Part shown: one piece after another, positions 47,596 through 57,891 of the stretch
How the letters are laid out: each line of letters opens with the position of its first letter
Position numbering within the stretch: position 1 is the first letter of the stretch
Origin: Propionigenium maris DSM 9537
GTDB lineage: Bacteria; Fusobacteriota; Fusobacteriia; Fusobacteriales; Fusobacteriaceae
Length of the DNA stretch: 64,000 nt
NCBI RefSeq assembly: GCF_027925155.1
Contig: NZ_BSDY01000010.1
Location: 62,001 to 126,000 of the forward strand
Reading direction: 5' to 3'
Notes under the pieces: model-generated
What the model was told of the DNA's origin: nothing
The model's input: only the letters and a program-made list of their open reading frames with translations
The model's database searches: none
Position numbers and translations under genes: made by a program

Positions 47596-48729
47596 GTGAA
47601 GAGATTAGGAATAATTGGCGGAGGTCAGCTTGGAAAGATGACCATACTAGAAGCTAGAAAGATGGATATTCATACCTGTGTACTGACTAGTGAGTATCCC
47701 TCACCTGCCAGTGAGATAGCAAATGAATATGTGGTGGGAAGTCTCTATGACACTGAAAAGATAAAAGAGGTAGCAGCTAAGTGTGATGTGCTTACCTATG
47801 AGATAGAACATATAAATGTAGAGGTCCTAAAGGAGCTGGAAGAGCAGGGAAAGAAGATATTTCCCTCCTCAAAGGTTATAGAGCTTATCCAGGATAAGTC
47901 GAAGCAGAAGGAGCTTCTAGACAGAGAAGGAATCCCTACTTCCAAGTGGAAGAGGATAACAGAGGAAAATATAGAGGAGCTGGTAGAGGAGTTTGGTCTG
48001 CCGGTTGTACAGAAAAGTTGTAAGGGTGGATATGACGGAAGGGGAGTGTTCATTCTAAAGGACAGAGAAGATGTAGAAAAGATCATAGGGGGAGACACCT
48101 TCTTCGAGGAATTTGTAGAGTGTGAGATGGAGATCGCTGTAATGGTAGCCAGAAACTCTCAGGGGCAGATGAATACATATCCAGTGGTTGAGATGGTATT
48201 TGATGACAGAACCAATATCTGTGATACAGTCATAGCTCCAGCAAGGATAAGCAGGGAACAATCTGAAAAAGCCACCGAGCTTGCCAGAAGGTGCGTAGAA
48301 GCACTGGACGGCGTGGGGATATTCGGAGTGGAGATGTTTTTAACTAAGGATGGGGAGATACTTATAAATGAAGTAGCACCAAGACCCCACAACTCAGGGC
48401 ACTACACAATAGAAGCCTGCAAGACATCTCAGTATGAGCAGTTTATAAGGGCTGTGATGAACTATAAGCTTGGAAGTACCGATCTCTTATCACCATCCTG
48501 TATGATAAATATCCTGGGAGAGGACGGATATACAGGGAAGGTAAAGGTAACCGGCCTGGAGGATATGATGATGGTAGACAGTGCTTATCTTCATATCTAT
48601 GGCAAGAAGGATACCGAGCCATTTAGAAAGATGGGACATATTACAACACTGGATAACACTCAGGAGGGAGCTCTAAGTAAGGCTCTTGAGGCAAGGGAGT
48701 GTCTGAAGGTAATCAGTGAAAACTCTTAA
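47596..48729 (+). CDS. purK: 5-(carboxyamino)imidazole ribonucleotide synthase
   Basis: 377 aa ATP-grasp enzyme carboxylating AIR with bicarbonate to N5-CAIR. GTG start. Motifs are GIIGGGQLGKMTILEA at the N terminus, KSCKGGYDGRGVF (ATP loop), FEEFVECEMEIAVMVARN, INEVAPRPHNSGHYTIEAC. A 16-base gap follows purE. Presence of purK confirms the two-step bacterial route. Confidence 0.96.
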   Translation: MKRLGIIGGGQLGKMTILEARKMDIHTCVLTSEYPSPASEIANEYVVGSLYDTEKIKEVAAKCDVLTYEIEHINVEVLKELEEQGKKIFPSSKVIELIQDKSKQKELLDREGIPTSKWKRITEENIEELVEEFGLPVVQKSCKGGYDGRGVFILKDREDVEKIIGGDTFFEEFVECEMEIAVMVARNSQGQMNTYPVVEMVFDDRTNICDTVIAPARISREQSEKATELARRCVEALDGVGIFGVEMFLTKDGEILINEVAPRPHNSGHYTIEACKTSQYEQFIRAVMNYKLGSTDLLSPSCMINILGEDGYTGKVKVTGLEDMMMVDSAYLHIYGKKDTEPFRKMGHITTLDNTQEGALSKALEARECLKVISENS

Positions 48730-48736
48730 CTCATAG

Positions 48737-48811
48737 TTTATCCTTGAAATAACTTTAGAGGGTAGACTGACATCGATGGGGGCTATGGGATTCAGTCGAT
48801 GACAATAAACT
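48737..48811 (+). other. Structured gap between purK and purC
   Basis: AGTTTAT (48737-48743) can pair with ATAAACT (48805-48811), enclosing CATCGA / TCGATG. No T-run follows, so it is not a terminator; mRNA processing or stability is possible. Nothing else is seen in the 94-base gap. Confidence 0.35.
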
Positions 48812-48823
48812 GGAGGTAGAAAA

Positions 48824-49531
48824 ATGGTAAAGCAAGAAATGGTCTATGAAGGTAAAGCTAAACAGGTTTTTTCAACAGCCGATGAGAATCTAGTAGTAAT
48901 CCACTTTAAGGATGACGCAACTGCTGGAAATGGTGAGAAGAAGGGAACTATTGAAAATAAAGGAATCATCAACAACAAGATCACAGCTACTCTATATGAG
49001 ATGCTTGAAAAAAATGGTATAAGAACTCACTACAAGGAAAGATTGAGCGACAGGGATCAGCTCTGTGAAAAGCTTGAGATTATACCTCTAGAGGTAATCG
49101 TAAGAAATGTAATAGCAGGATCTATGGCAAGAACACTGCATATTGAGGAGGGAACTACTCCAAAAACTACGATCTTTGAGATCTGCTATAAAAATGATGA
49201 GTGTGGAGATCCGCTGATCAATGACCACCACGCTGTGGCTATGGGACTTACTACATATGAGGAGCTAGAGAAGGTCTATGCTACAACAGCACAGATCAAC
49301 GACCTTCTTAAGACAACATTTGACAGTGAGGGAATTACACTGGTTGACTTCAAGATAGAGTTTGGAAGAAACAGCCAGGGAGAGGTGCTTCTTGCAGATG
49401 AGATAACTCCAGATACATGCAGATTATGGGATAAGGAAACTGGTCAGAAGCTTGATAAGGACAGGTTCAGAAGGGACCTTGGGGGAATCGAGGAAGCATA
49501 TATTGAAATCTTAAAGAGACTGGGGGCGTAG
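48824..49531 (+). CDS. purC: SAICAR synthase
   Basis: 235 aa phosphoribosylaminoimidazole-succinocarboxamide synthase joining CAIR and aspartate. [11 protein letters not shown] at the start, [40 protein letters not shown] and [14 protein letters not shown] are all family signatures. Ribosome binding site CTGGAGG. The downstream purF starts two bases past its stop. Confidence 0.97.
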   Translation: MVKQEMVYEGKAKQVFSTADENLVVIHFKDDATAGNGEKKGTIENKGIINNKITATLYEMLEKNGIRTHYKERLSDRDQLCEKLEIIPLEVIVRNVIAGSMARTLHIEEGTTPKTTIFEICYKNDECGDPLINDHHAVAMGLTTYEELEKVYATTAQINDLLKTTFDSEGITLVDFKIEFGRNSQGEVLLADEITPDTCRLWDKETGQKLDKDRFRRDLGGIEEAYIEILKRLGA

Positions 49532-49533
49532 CT

Positions 49534-50955
49534 ATGTGTCCAATGGATAAGTTTAATATAGATAAGATGGAAGAGGAGTGCGGAGTATTTGGTGTTTACT
49601 CCAATGAAAGAAAGGATGTAGCGGGTCTGGCATACTATGGACTCTATGCCCTTCAGCACAGGGGACAGGAGAGCGCAGGAATAAGCGTTTCCAATGCCGG
49701 GAAGATAAAAACTCATAAGGGTATGGGTCTTGTGGCCGATGCCTTCAGTACAGAGACTCTAGCTGGTCTCGTGGGGAATGCAGCTATTGGTCATGTGAGG
49801 TATTCAACCCAGGGAGCCAGCCAGCTTGCCAATGCCCAGCCCCTTGAGTCCAGCTATAAACTGGGGCAGATAGCTGTGGCACACAACGGAAACCTTGTAA
49901 ATGCAGGGGTAATAAGAGATCTTCTAGAGGATACTGGTGCAACATTCAGCACTACCATAGATTCAGAGGTAATTATAAAGATGATAGCCAGAAAGGCTGC
50001 TAATGGTGTGGCAGAAGCTGTTAAGAGTGCAGTGGGAGCTATTCAGGGGTCCTATGCCCTTGTTATCCTAGCCAACAACGAGCTTATTGGTGTAAGGGAT
50101 CCCCTTGGAATAAGACCTCTCTGCCTGGGACAAAATGAAGCAGGGGACTACTTCCTGGCATCGGAATCATGTGCTCTGGACTCTGTAGGAGCAACCCTTA
50201 TAAGGGATATAGAGGCTGGGGAGATGGTGATCATCAATGAGGAGGGAGTAAAATCCATTAAGTACGCTGAGAAAACTCAGAATGCTCCTTGTTCCTTTGA
50301 GCAGATCTATTTTGCCAGACCAGACAGTATTGTAGACGGTATAAATGTATATAATGCAAGGGTAGAGGGAGGAAAACTCCTGGCTAAGCAGATGAAGGTA
50401 GAGGCTGATATAGTAATAGGTGTACCAGACTCGGGAGTTCCGGCAGCTGTAGGTTATGCAGAAGCCAGCGGAATACCATATGGTGTGGGACTTATAAAGA
50501 ATAAGTATATAGGAAGAACCTTTATAAAGCCATCTCAGGAGCTGAGAGAAAGGGCTGTACAGGTTAAACTGAATCCTTTAAAATCTAATATAGAGGGTAA
50601 GAGGGTAGTTGTGGTAGATGACTCCCTGGTAAGGGGAACAACCAGCAAGAAGCTTATAGATATGCTCAGAAGAGCCGGAGCAAAGGAGGTACACTTCAGA
50701 TCAGCTTCTCCAGCTGTAAAGCACTCGTGCTTCTTTGGGATAGATACAGCAGCAAGGAGCGAACTTCTTGCCAGCAGGATGAGTATAGAGGAGATGGCTG
50801 AGACTATAGGGGCAGATACACTGGACTTCCTGTCTCTGGAAAACCTCTATGCCTCCCTTGGAAAGAGGGAGTGCTGTGTGGGATGCTTCAACGGGGCATA
50901 TCCTGTGCAGGCACCTATGGGTTTCCAGGAGGAGATGTCGGCTGAGAAGTGTTAG
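49534..50955 (+). CDS. purF: Amidophosphoribosyltransferase
   Basis: 473 aa committed step of purine synthesis (PRPP + Gln to phosphoribosylamine). A 15-residue propeptide precedes the N-terminal nucleophile Cys16 in MEEECGVFGVY. PRPP loop VVVVDDSLVRGTTSKKL. Cysteines in KHSCFFGID and ECCVGCFNG fit the 4Fe-4S-containing Bacillus-type enzyme, which is oxygen-labile and proper for an anaerobe. Confidence 0.97.
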   Translation: MCPMDKFNIDKMEEECGVFGVYSNERKDVAGLAYYGLYALQHRGQESAGISVSNAGKIKTHKGMGLVADAFSTETLAGLVGNAAIGHVRYSTQGASQLANAQPLESSYKLGQIAVAHNGNLVNAGVIRDLLEDTGATFSTTIDSEVIIKMIARKAANGVAEAVKSAVGAIQGSYALVILANNELIGVRDPLGIRPLCLGQNEAGDYFLASESCALDSVGATLIRDIEAGEMVIINEEGVKSIKYAEKTQNAPCSFEQIYFARPDSIVDGINVYNARVEGGKLLAKQMKVEADIVIGVPDSGVPAAVGYAEASGIPYGVGLIKNKYIGRTFIKPSQELRERAVQVKLNPLKSNIEGKRVVVVDDSLVRGTTSKKLIDMLRRAGAKEVHFRSASPAVKHSCFFGIDTAARSELLASRMSIEEMAETIGADTLDFLSLENLYASLGKRECCVGCFNGAYPVQAPMGFQEEMSAEKC

Positions 50956-51026
50956 TGAGAGTGTGGCTTTAATCGGTTAAAAGTTTAAATCAATAGTTAT
51001 CCATAAAAATGGTTTTAGGAGGAAAG

Positions 51027-52025
51027 ATGTCAATTTCATATAAAGATGCAGGGGTAGATAAGGAAGAGGGATACAAGGCTGTAGAGCTGATGAAGAAGTC
51101 GGTGGCAGCTACTCATAACAGCAGTGTTCTAAATGGTCTTGGGAGTTTTGGAGCCCTGTATGAGCTGGGACAATATAAAAATCCGGTAATGGTCTCTGGA
51201 ACAGACGGTGTAGGTACAAAGCTGGATATAGCTTTTAAAACTGGAGTATATAATACAGTGGGGATCGACTGTGTGGCTATGTGTGTAAATGACATCCTGT
51301 GTCACGGAGCTAAGCCCCTGTTCTTCCTGGACTACATGGCCTGCGGTAAACTGGAAGCAGATGTGGCAGCCAGTATGGTCTCTGGAGTGGCAGCTGGATG
51401 TCAGGCAGCGGGAGCAGCCCTTGTAGGGGGAGAAACTGCAGAGATGCCAGGATTCTATAAGGAAGGCGACTATGACATTGCAGGATTCAGCGTTGGTATC
51501 GTTGAAAAGGATGAGATAATTAATGGAAGCACAGTGGAGGAGGGAGATGTACTTATCGCTCTTCAGTCCAGCGGAGTGCACAGCAATGGTTTCTCTCTGG
51601 TAAGAAAGTTATTTACAGATTTAGATGAGGAGTTTGACGGTAGGAAGATAGGGGAGATCCTTCTTGAGCCTACTAAGATATATGTGAAGCCGGTCCTTGA
51701 AGTATTGAAGGAGCACACTGTACACGGGATGGCCCACATCACCGGTGGAGGGCTTCCTGAAAACCTTCCTAGAACAATGAGGGAAGGCTATGAAGCAGTT
51801 GTAGAAAAATCAAAGATCAAGTCCCTTCCGGTATTTGACTATATCAGAGAAAAGGGAGTACCTGAGGATGAGATGTACGGGACATTCAACATGGGGGTAG
51901 GTTTTGTACTGGTGGTTCCTGCTTCTGAAAGGGATGGAGTACTGGCTAAACTTGAATCCCTTGGAGAGACAGCTTTTGAAATAGGCTATGTTCAAAGAGG
52001 AGAGAAGGGAATATGCTTAAGATAG
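51027..52025 (+). CDS. purM: Phosphoribosylformylglycinamidine cyclo-ligase (AIR synthase)
   Basis: 332 aa. SYKDAGVDKEEGY at the start, SGTDGVGTKLDIAF, GIDCVAMCVNDILCHGAKPLF, GGETAEMPGFY, SSGVHSNGFSLVRK and HITGGGLPENLPR are standard. The ATG at 51027 follows TTAGGAGGAAAG. Overlaps purN by 13 bases. Confidence 0.97.
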   Translation: MSISYKDAGVDKEEGYKAVELMKKSVAATHNSSVLNGLGSFGALYELGQYKNPVMVSGTDGVGTKLDIAFKTGVYNTVGIDCVAMCVNDILCHGAKPLFFLDYMACGKLEADVAASMVSGVAAGCQAAGAALVGGETAEMPGFYKEGDYDIAGFSVGIVEKDEIINGSTVEEGDVLIALQSSGVHSNGFSLVRKLFTDLDEEFDGRKIGEILLEPTKIYVKPVLEVLKEHTVHGMAHITGGGLPENLPRTMREGYEAVVEKSKIKSLPVFDYIREKGVPEDEMYGTFNMGVGFVLVVPASERDGVLAKLESLGETAFEIGYVQRGEKGICLR

Positions 52026-52579
52026 CAGTGTTAGTATCTGGAGGGGGAAGCAACCTCCAGTCGATAATAGATATGGCAGATGAAATAGGGTGCAGTATAG
52101 AGCTGGTGGTGGCAGACAGAGGATGCTATGGCCTGGAGAGAGCTGCAGAGCACGGGATAGAAGGCGTGCTCCTGGACAGAAAAGTTTACAAGAAGAATCT
52201 TTCAGAAATGCTGGATGAAGTTCTGAGGGACAGGGTAGATCTGATAGTATTAGCAGGGTTCCTATCTATCTTAGATGAGAACATTACAAATAGATGGAAG
52301 GGGAGGATCATAAATATCCACCCTTCGCTACTTCCAAAGTTTGGGGGGCCTGGGATGTATGGAATGAACATACACAGGGCTGTAGTAGAGGCCGGTGAAA
52401 GAGAGAGCGGGTGTACCGTTCACTATGTGGATGCCGGTGTAGATACAGGAGAGATAATCTTTCAGGAGAGGGTAGAGGTAAAACCTAACGACACTCCGGA
52501 AGATCTTCAGAAAAGGGTGCTCACCTTGGAGCACAGGCTGCTGCCACAGGCTATTAAGAATATAGCCATGGCACACTAA
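52013..52579 (+). CDS. purN: Phosphoribosylglycinamide formyltransferase (10-formyl-THF)
   Basis: 188 aa. It formylates GAR with 10-formyl-THF supplied by Fhs. AVLVSGGGSNLQSIID for phosphate binding; catalytic Asn-His-Asp in IINIHPSLLPKF and VDAGVDTGEII. Its start lies inside purM, behind AGAGAAGGG. Confidence 0.95.
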   Translation: MLKIAVLVSGGGSNLQSIIDMADEIGCSIELVVADRGCYGLERAAEHGIEGVLLDRKVYKKNLSEMLDEVLRDRVDLIVLAGFLSILDENITNRWKGRIINIHPSLLPKFGGPGMYGMNIHRAVVEAGERESGCTVHYVDAGVDTGEIIFQERVEVKPNDTPEDLQKRVLTLEHRLLPQAIKNIAMAH

Positions 52580-52588
52580 ATTGCTTGG

Positions 52589-52703
52589 AACTGCAGGCCT
52601 AAAAAACTTTATTGAATAAAACTCCTAAAACCTAATGAGATAAAGTTAATTAAAAATCCTAAAACCTAAAACCTGAAAAAATGATTAACCCGGGCCTGCA
52701 GTT
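52589..52703. repeat. Long-range inverted repeat in the purN-purH gap
   Basis: AACTGCAGGCC (52589-52599) and GGCCTGCAGTT (52693-52703), perfect 11-bp arms around 93 bases. The loop has the direct repeat CCTAAAACCTAA in several copies, and a complementary GGGTTTAGGTAGGTTT lies just outside at ~52729. No gene in the 247-base gap. Confidence 0.6.
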
Positions 52704-52826
52704 TCATATAGATCTTCTGAGATGAATGGGTTTAGGTAGGTTTGAGGAAGGAGTTTGTGGGAAATTGGATTCTGGGGAAGTATTAAAGGTATGAAGAAGT
52801 CTAATCTAGCAGATAAGGAGAAGAAA

Positions 52827-54323
52827 ATGAAGAGAGCGTTAATTTCAGTCTACGATAAAACTGGGATAGTTGAATTTGCTGAATTTTTAATAGATAGAGG
52901 GGTAGAGATAGTATCTACCGGGGGAACATACAGACACCTTGTGGAAAATAATGTCGCTGTAACTGAGGTAGTAGAAGTTACCAATGCACCAGAGATGCTG
53001 GACGGAAGGGTAAAGACACTTCACCCTGTAATCCACGGTGGTATCCTTGCCATAAGAGACAATAAGGAACATATGGAAACACTGGAAGCAAGAAAGATAG
53101 GAACTATCGATATGGTAATAGTTAATCTATATCCGTTCTTCGATGAGGTACAAAACGATATTACCTTTGAGCAGAAGGTAGAGTTTATCGATATCGGCGG
53201 ACCTACAATGCTCAGATCAGCAGCGAAGTCATTTAAGGATGTAGCTGTAATCACTGAGACAGCTGATTATAGTGTGGTAATGGATGAGCTTAAGGGATCA
53301 AATGAGATCTCCTTTGCTACAAGAAAGAGGTTAGCAGGAAAGGTATTCAACCTTACAGCAGCCTATGATGCAGCAATCTCTAACTTCCTTTTAGAGGGAG
53401 AGATGCCTAAGTACCTGAATGTTTCCTATGAAAAGATGATGGATCTCAGATACGGGGAGAACCCTCATCAGAAGTCTGCATACTATGTTTCTACAACTGA
53501 AAAGGGAGCTATGAAGGACTTTAAGCAGCTGAATGGTAAGGAGCTTTCATTTAACAATATAAGGGATATGGATGTGGCATGGAAGGTGGCAAATGAGTTT
53601 ACCGAGACAGCATGCTGCGGACTAAAGCACTCTACTCCATGTGGTGTGGCAGTGGGTGAGACGGTACTGGAAGCCTATAATAAAGCCCACAGCTGTGATC
53701 CAGTTTCAATCTTTGGGGGGATCGTAGCATTTAACAGAGCAGTGGACGCTGCAACAGCTACTGAGCTTCTTAAAACATTCCTAGAGATAGTAATCGCACC
53801 ATCATTTACAGATGAGGCTCTTGAGATACTGAAAGGGAAGAAGAACCTAAGGGTAATAGAGGCCAAGCAGGCTCCAGTGGATAAGTTGGAGTATGTAAAG
53901 GTAGACGGTGGTATCCTGGTACAGGATGCAGATCATGCCTTCTCTACAGATATGAGTGTAGTCACTGAGAAGGAGCCATCCAAGGAAGAGATGGATAATA
54001 TGGTATTTGGAATGAAGGTAGTAAAACACGTAAAATCCAATGCAATCGTAGTGGTGAAGGACGGAATGGCCAAGGGAGTAGGTACTGGGGAGACAAACAG
54101 AATCTGGGCTACCAAGCAGGCGATTGAAAGAGCAGAGGACGGAGCAGTACTTGCTTCAGACGCCTTCTTCCCATTCAGAGATGTTGTGGATGAGTGTGCT
54201 AAGGCCAAGATAAGTGCTATAATTCAGCCTGGAGGATCTATGAGGGATCAGGAATCTGTAGATGCCTGCAATGAGCACGGTATCTCTATGGTGATGACTG
54301 GGATGAGGCACTTCAAACACTAA
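52827..54323 (+). CDS. purH: AICAR transformylase / IMP cyclohydrolase
   Basis: 498 aa bifunctional enzyme for the last two steps to IMP. N-terminal MGS-like cyclohydrolase ([41 protein letters not shown]); C-terminal transformylase ([39 protein letters not shown]). The ATG at 52827 follows AAGGAGAAG. Uses 10-formyl-THF from Fhs. Confidence 0.97.
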   Translation: MKRALISVYDKTGIVEFAEFLIDRGVEIVSTGGTYRHLVENNVAVTEVVEVTNAPEMLDGRVKTLHPVIHGGILAIRDNKEHMETLEARKIGTIDMVIVNLYPFFDEVQNDITFEQKVEFIDIGGPTMLRSAAKSFKDVAVITETADYSVVMDELKGSNEISFATRKRLAGKVFNLTAAYDAAISNFLLEGEMPKYLNVSYEKMMDLRYGENPHQKSAYYVSTTEKGAMKDFKQLNGKELSFNNIRDMDVAWKVANEFTETACCGLKHSTPCGVAVGETVLEAYNKAHSCDPVSIFGGIVAFNRAVDAATATELLKTFLEIVIAPSFTDEALEILKGKKNLRVIEAKQAPVDKLEYVKVDGGILVQDADHAFSTDMSVVTEKEPSKEEMDNMVFGMKVVKHVKSNAIVVVKDGMAKGVGTGETNRIWATKQAIERAEDGAVLASDAFFPFRDVVDECAKAKISAIIQPGGSMRDQESVDACNEHGISMVMTGMRHFKH

Positions 54324-54374
54324 TTCATTCATTCTTTGCTCACCCAAAGAACGAAACAAGAAAGGGAGCCTCTG

Positions 54375-54490
54375 TGAGAAAAAAGCTATTTAATAATTGA
54401 AAAACTTTGAAAAAATCGAAACTCGCTTTGCTCAAACAGTCGACATTTTCAAAAGTTTTTACTGCATATTAAATGCACGCTTTTTTCTCA
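54375..54490. repeat. Inverted repeat after purH
   Basis: TGAGAAAAAAGC (54375-54386) and GCTTTTTTCTCA (54479-54490), 12-bp perfect arms around ~92 bases that include ACTCGCTTTGCTCAAACAG. The second arm has a T-run and could act in termination after purH. Confidence 0.5.
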
Positions 54491-54539
54491 ATGAGGTTAT
54501 TATAAAAAACCTTTATGAGGTTTGAATTCTAGCTTTTAA

Positions 54540-54722
54540 ATATTGGCCATTTGAAAATATCGTAAATGGAATATGAAGAAAAAATTTAAAAAATATCGTC
54601 TGTTTAAAGAAGAAGTGTTTTTCTTCTTCAAGTTACGATATTTTTATATTTTATCGATTATGGAATAGGGATTTTCAACAGGCCTTGAATTTTTGTTACT
54701 TTTGTTTCAAGACAAAAGTAAG
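54540..54722. repeat. Intergenic hairpin module before purD (direct copy)
   Basis: Starts CCATTTGAAAATATCGTAAA TGG, then a hairpin AATATCGT ... AAGAAGAA / TTCTTCTT ... ACGATATT (54592-54642) with a T-run, then GGAATAGGGATTTTCAACAG, CCTTGAATTTTTG and hairpin TTACTTTT (54696-54703) / AAAAGTAA (54714-54721). Same parts, opposite order and strand, as 46867-47042. The purD ribosome binding site begins on its last base. Confidence 0.7.
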
Positions 54723-54731
54723 GGAGGAAAA

Positions 54732-55982
54732 ATGAAGATATTGGTAGTAGGTAGCGGCGGAAGAGAGCATGCAATTGCCTGGAAGATGAGTCAGAATAAT
54801 ACCATAGAGAAGATATACTGTGCTCCTGGAAATGCAGGGACGGAGCAGCTGGATGTTGCAGAGAATATAGATATAAAGAGCATGGATGAGATTGTGAATT
54901 TTGCCAGAGAGAATCAGGTAGATCTTACCATTGTGGGAAGCGAAGAGATGCTGGTAGAGGGGATAGTTGACAGGTTTAAGGAGCACGGGCTTGCTATATT
55001 CGGTCCAGATAAAAGAGCTGCTATGCTTGAGGGTTCCAAGGCCTACGCCAAGGAGTTCATGAAGAAGTATGGAGTAAAGACAGCTGCCTATGAAACCTTT
55101 GAAGATCCCAAGGAAGCCAAGAACTACCTTGAAGCATGTGAGTATCCTGTAGTTGTAAAGGCCAGCGGCCTTGCAGCGGGAAAGGGAGTAATAATCTGTG
55201 CAGATAAGTCGGAAGCTGTGGCAGCTGTAGAGGAGATAATGGAGGAGAATAAGTTCGGAAGCGCAGGAGCTACCGTTGTAATAGAGGAGTTCCTAGAGGG
55301 AGTGGAGGCTTCAATCCTCTCGGTGACCGACTCCAGGCAAATAGTGCCATTTATCTCAGCTAAGGATCACAAGAAAATAGGGGAGGGAGAAACTGGTTTA
55401 AATACCGGAGGAATGGGAGTGATCTCACCTAACCCGTATGTAACTGAGGATGTAAATGAAGCCTTTATAAGGGATATACTGAACCCTACACTAGAGGGAA
55501 TAAAAGCAGAGGGGCTGGATTTCTGCGGAGTGATCTTCTTCGGGCTTATGATAAATGAGAGAGGGGTCTACCTTCTGGAGTACAATATGAGGATGGGAGA
55601 CCCTGAAACCCAGGTAGTACTGCCTCTACTGGAAACAGATCTCTACGAGATATTCAGAGATACCCTTGAGGGGAATTTAGACGGAGAAAAGATTTCGTGG
55701 AAGAGTGGAAGTGCCTGCTGTGTAGTTGCTGCCAGCGGAGGGTACCCTGAGAGCTACAACAAGGGATATACTATTGCCGGGACTGAGGATATAGAGGACA
55801 CAGTGTTTATGGCAGGAGTGAAGAAGGAGGGAGAGAGCCTTCTTACAAATGGTGGAAGGGTATTGAATGTGGTAGCCCTGGGTAGGGACTTAGATGAAGC
55901 AAGAGGTAAAGCCTATGACTCCATAGGAAATATAAGCTTCGATAAGATCTATTACAGAAAAGACATCGGAAAGATAGGTTAA
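54732..55982 (+). CDS. purD: Phosphoribosylamine-glycine ligase (GAR synthetase)
   Basis: 416 aa ATP-grasp enzyme. ILVVGSGGREHAIAWKM at the start, VKASGLAAGKGVII, GLNTGGMGVISPNPY, LEYNMRMGDPETQVVLPLL, and VVAASGGYPESYNKG. The ATG at 54732 follows AGGGAGGAAAA. Last gene of the purine cluster, ending at a bidirectional terminator. purA and purB are not in the window. Confidence 0.97.
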   Translation: MKILVVGSGGREHAIAWKMSQNNTIEKIYCAPGNAGTEQLDVAENIDIKSMDEIVNFARENQVDLTIVGSEEMLVEGIVDRFKEHGLAIFGPDKRAAMLEGSKAYAKEFMKKYGVKTAAYETFEDPKEAKNYLEACEYPVVVKASGLAAGKGVIICADKSEAVAAVEEIMEENKFGSAGATVVIEEFLEGVEASILSVTDSRQIVPFISAKDHKKIGEGETGLNTGGMGVISPNPYVTEDVNEAFIRDILNPTLEGIKAEGLDFCGVIFFGLMINERGVYLLEYNMRMGDPETQVVLPLLETDLYEIFRDTLEGNLDGEKISWKSGSACCVVAASGGYPESYNKGYTIAGTEDIEDTVFMAGVKKEGESLLTNGGRVLNVVALGRDLDEARGKAYDSIGNISFDKIYYRKDIGKIG

Positions 55983-55993
55983 TAATTCAATAG

Positions 55994-56034
55994 AATAAAA
56001 AAGAGAAGGTATATTGCCTTCTCTTTTTTTATTC
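55994..56034. terminator. Bidirectional terminator between purD and sstT
   Basis: AAAAAAGAGAAGG, loop TATATTG, CCTTCTCTTTTTT: A-run and T-run on either side serve both strands. It ends purD on + and sstT on -. Confidence 0.9.
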
Positions 56035-56129
56035 TATTTGTATCGCCCTATAGCTTTGATTTTAAAAACAGGTCTCTGCTTCTTGTGAAACTTCTATATC
56101 CTTTCATTTTAAAAGTTTCTTGCAAGTAT

Positions 56130-57374
56130 TTATAAGTTAACTTCCTTCTTAATAGTGATTTCTTTACCCTCTCTTTTCCATTCTGCAAATTCAGCTACAG
56201 CTGTAAATAGTGCATCTGTTGATGAGTTAAGACCAGTCTCCACTGAATCCTGGATTACTCCGATAACGAATCCTACCCCAACTACCTGCATTGCCACTTC
56301 ATTTGGAATACCAAATAAGCTACAAGCTAAAGGAATAAGAAGGAGTGATCCACCGGCCACACCAGATGCTCCACAGGCACTTACTGCCGATAGGATACTT
56401 AAGATAAGAGCCGTTCCAATATCTACACGGATTCCCAGTGTGTGTACTGCTGCAAGTGTTAATACTGATATTGTGATTGCAGCTCCTGCCATGTTTATAG
56501 TAGCTCCTAGAGGAATAGATACTGAATACATGTCTTTATCTAACCCTAACTCCTCACACAACTCCATATTTACCGGGATGTTTGCAGCTGAACTTCTAGT
56601 GAAGAAAGCTGTTATTCCACTTCGTTTTAAGCATCTGAATACCAATGGATAAGGATTTTGTCTTATCATAACAAATGTGATTGCTGGGTTTACTACCAGT
56701 GCCATAAATGCCATAGCTCCCAGTAATAATCCTAATAACTTACCATATTGTAACAATGAAGCTAATCCACCAGTTGCAATTGAGCTAAACACTAATCCCA
56801 TGATACCAAATGGTGCAAAGTGAATAACCCATCTTACTATCTGAGATAATGCATCTGAAAAGTTTGTAATCATTGTCTTAGTAGAAGCTGGTGCATGCTT
56901 TAATGCCAACCCTAATAACAATGCCCAGACTAATATTCCGATATAATTTGCATTAGCAAGAGCGTTGATTGGATTGTCTACAACATTCATTAATAATTTT
57001 TTTAATACTTCACTAACTCCACTTGGAGGAGCAACATTTTCCACTCCTTCTCCTAAAGCGATAGTTACCGGAAATAAGAAACTTCCCATAACTGCAACTA
57101 CACCGGCTAAGAATGTTCCCACAAGATAAAGACTTATAACAGATTTCATATTTGTTTTTTGACCAGGTTTATGCTGAGATACTGCTGACATTACTAGGAA
57201 AAGTACTAAGATAGGTGCTACTGCTTTTAGTGCTCCTACGAATAATGATCCCAGCAACTCAACTGGTTTTGCTACGTCTGGTAGCGCTACAGCTAAGATA
57301 ATACCCACTATTAAACCAACAACAATCCTTTTGACTAAGCTCATTTGATTCCATCTACTTAACAAGTCTCTCAT
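56130..57374 (-). CDS. sstT: Serine/threonine:sodium symporter
   Basis: 414 aa member of the dicarboxylate/amino acid:cation symporter family, about 8-9 membrane segments plus re-entrant loops. Diagnostic stretches are [36 protein letters not shown], and [19 protein letters not shown]. Couples Na+ and Ser/Thr uptake. Sodium coupling suits a marine fusobacterium. Ribosome binding site AAGGGAGG. No partner genes. Confidence 0.93.
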   Translation of the reverse strand: MRDLLSRWNQMSLVKRIVVGLIVGIILAVALPDVAKPVELLGSLFVGALKAVAPILVLFLVMSAVSQHKPGQKTNMKSVISLYLVGTFLAGVVAVMGSFLFPVTIALGEGVENVAPPSGVSEVLKKLLMNVVDNPINALANANYIGILVWALLLGLALKHAPASTKTMITNFSDALSQIVRWVIHFAPFGIMGLVFSSIATGGLASLLQYGKLLGLLLGAMAFMALVVNPAITFVMIRQNPYPLVFRCLKRSGITAFFTRSSAANIPVNMELCEELGLDKDMYSVSIPLGATINMAGAAITISVLTLAAVHTLGIRVDIGTALILSILSAVSACGASGVAGGSLLLIPLACSLFGIPNEVAMQVVGVGFVIGVIQDSVETGLNSSTDALFTAVAEFAEWKREGKEITIKKEVNL

Positions 57375-57649
57375 AAAGTGCCTCCCTTAAATAAATATAC
57401 ATTTTAAATTTTCTTTTAAAAGTAAGCTGCCTTTAATTTAATTTATATCCATATATCTACTATTTTCCTTCTAGATTTCCAGTATAATTTTAGTTGAAGC
57501 AGCTGACACTGGCATTAGTATAGACTTTATAGTTAGGAAAGAGCTCGTTAGAGGAAGGTGTTTGATGCCTTGATCTTCTGGTTAATTTTGTATGCCATGA
57601 GCATAGTGAGGAAAGATCTTGGGGTAAAAGACAGAAGTAATGTTAGGTT

Positions 57650-57872
57650 ATAAAAAAAGACCAACAAAGTCGGTCTTGAATATTTGCCTTATTTTTTTAA
57701 TTTTACTTATAAAAAGCTGGGAAGAAGTTTGTTCAAGTAAGATACTTTGTAACCTTACATCCTATATAAATTATAAAATAAAAAAAGACCGATTAAATCG
57801 CCCTTGAATGTTTGTTTTGTTATGTTTTATCTTTACTTATAAAAAGTTGAGGATGAACTTGTTTCAGCCGAT
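57650..57872 (-). repeat. Duplicated ~95-bp terminator segments downstream of tRNA-Leu
   Basis: Block A (57650-57740) and block B (57777-57872) share AAAAAAAGACC, CTTGAAT, TTACTTATAAAAAG and a TTGTT(T)CA tail in order. Each carries a terminator for the - strand: AAGACCGAC/GTTGGTCTTTTTTT (57652-57677) and the GGCGATT/AATCGGTC pair (57782-57803). The upstream part of the gap (57375-57649) holds no gene I can support. Confidence 0.65.
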
Positions 57873-57891
57873 AAACTTTTTATAAAGTAAC

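Noticed and set aside
57375..57649. Possible decayed coding sequence upstream of sstT
   Set aside because: No frame, motif or homology could be supported by eye; left as an unassigned gap.
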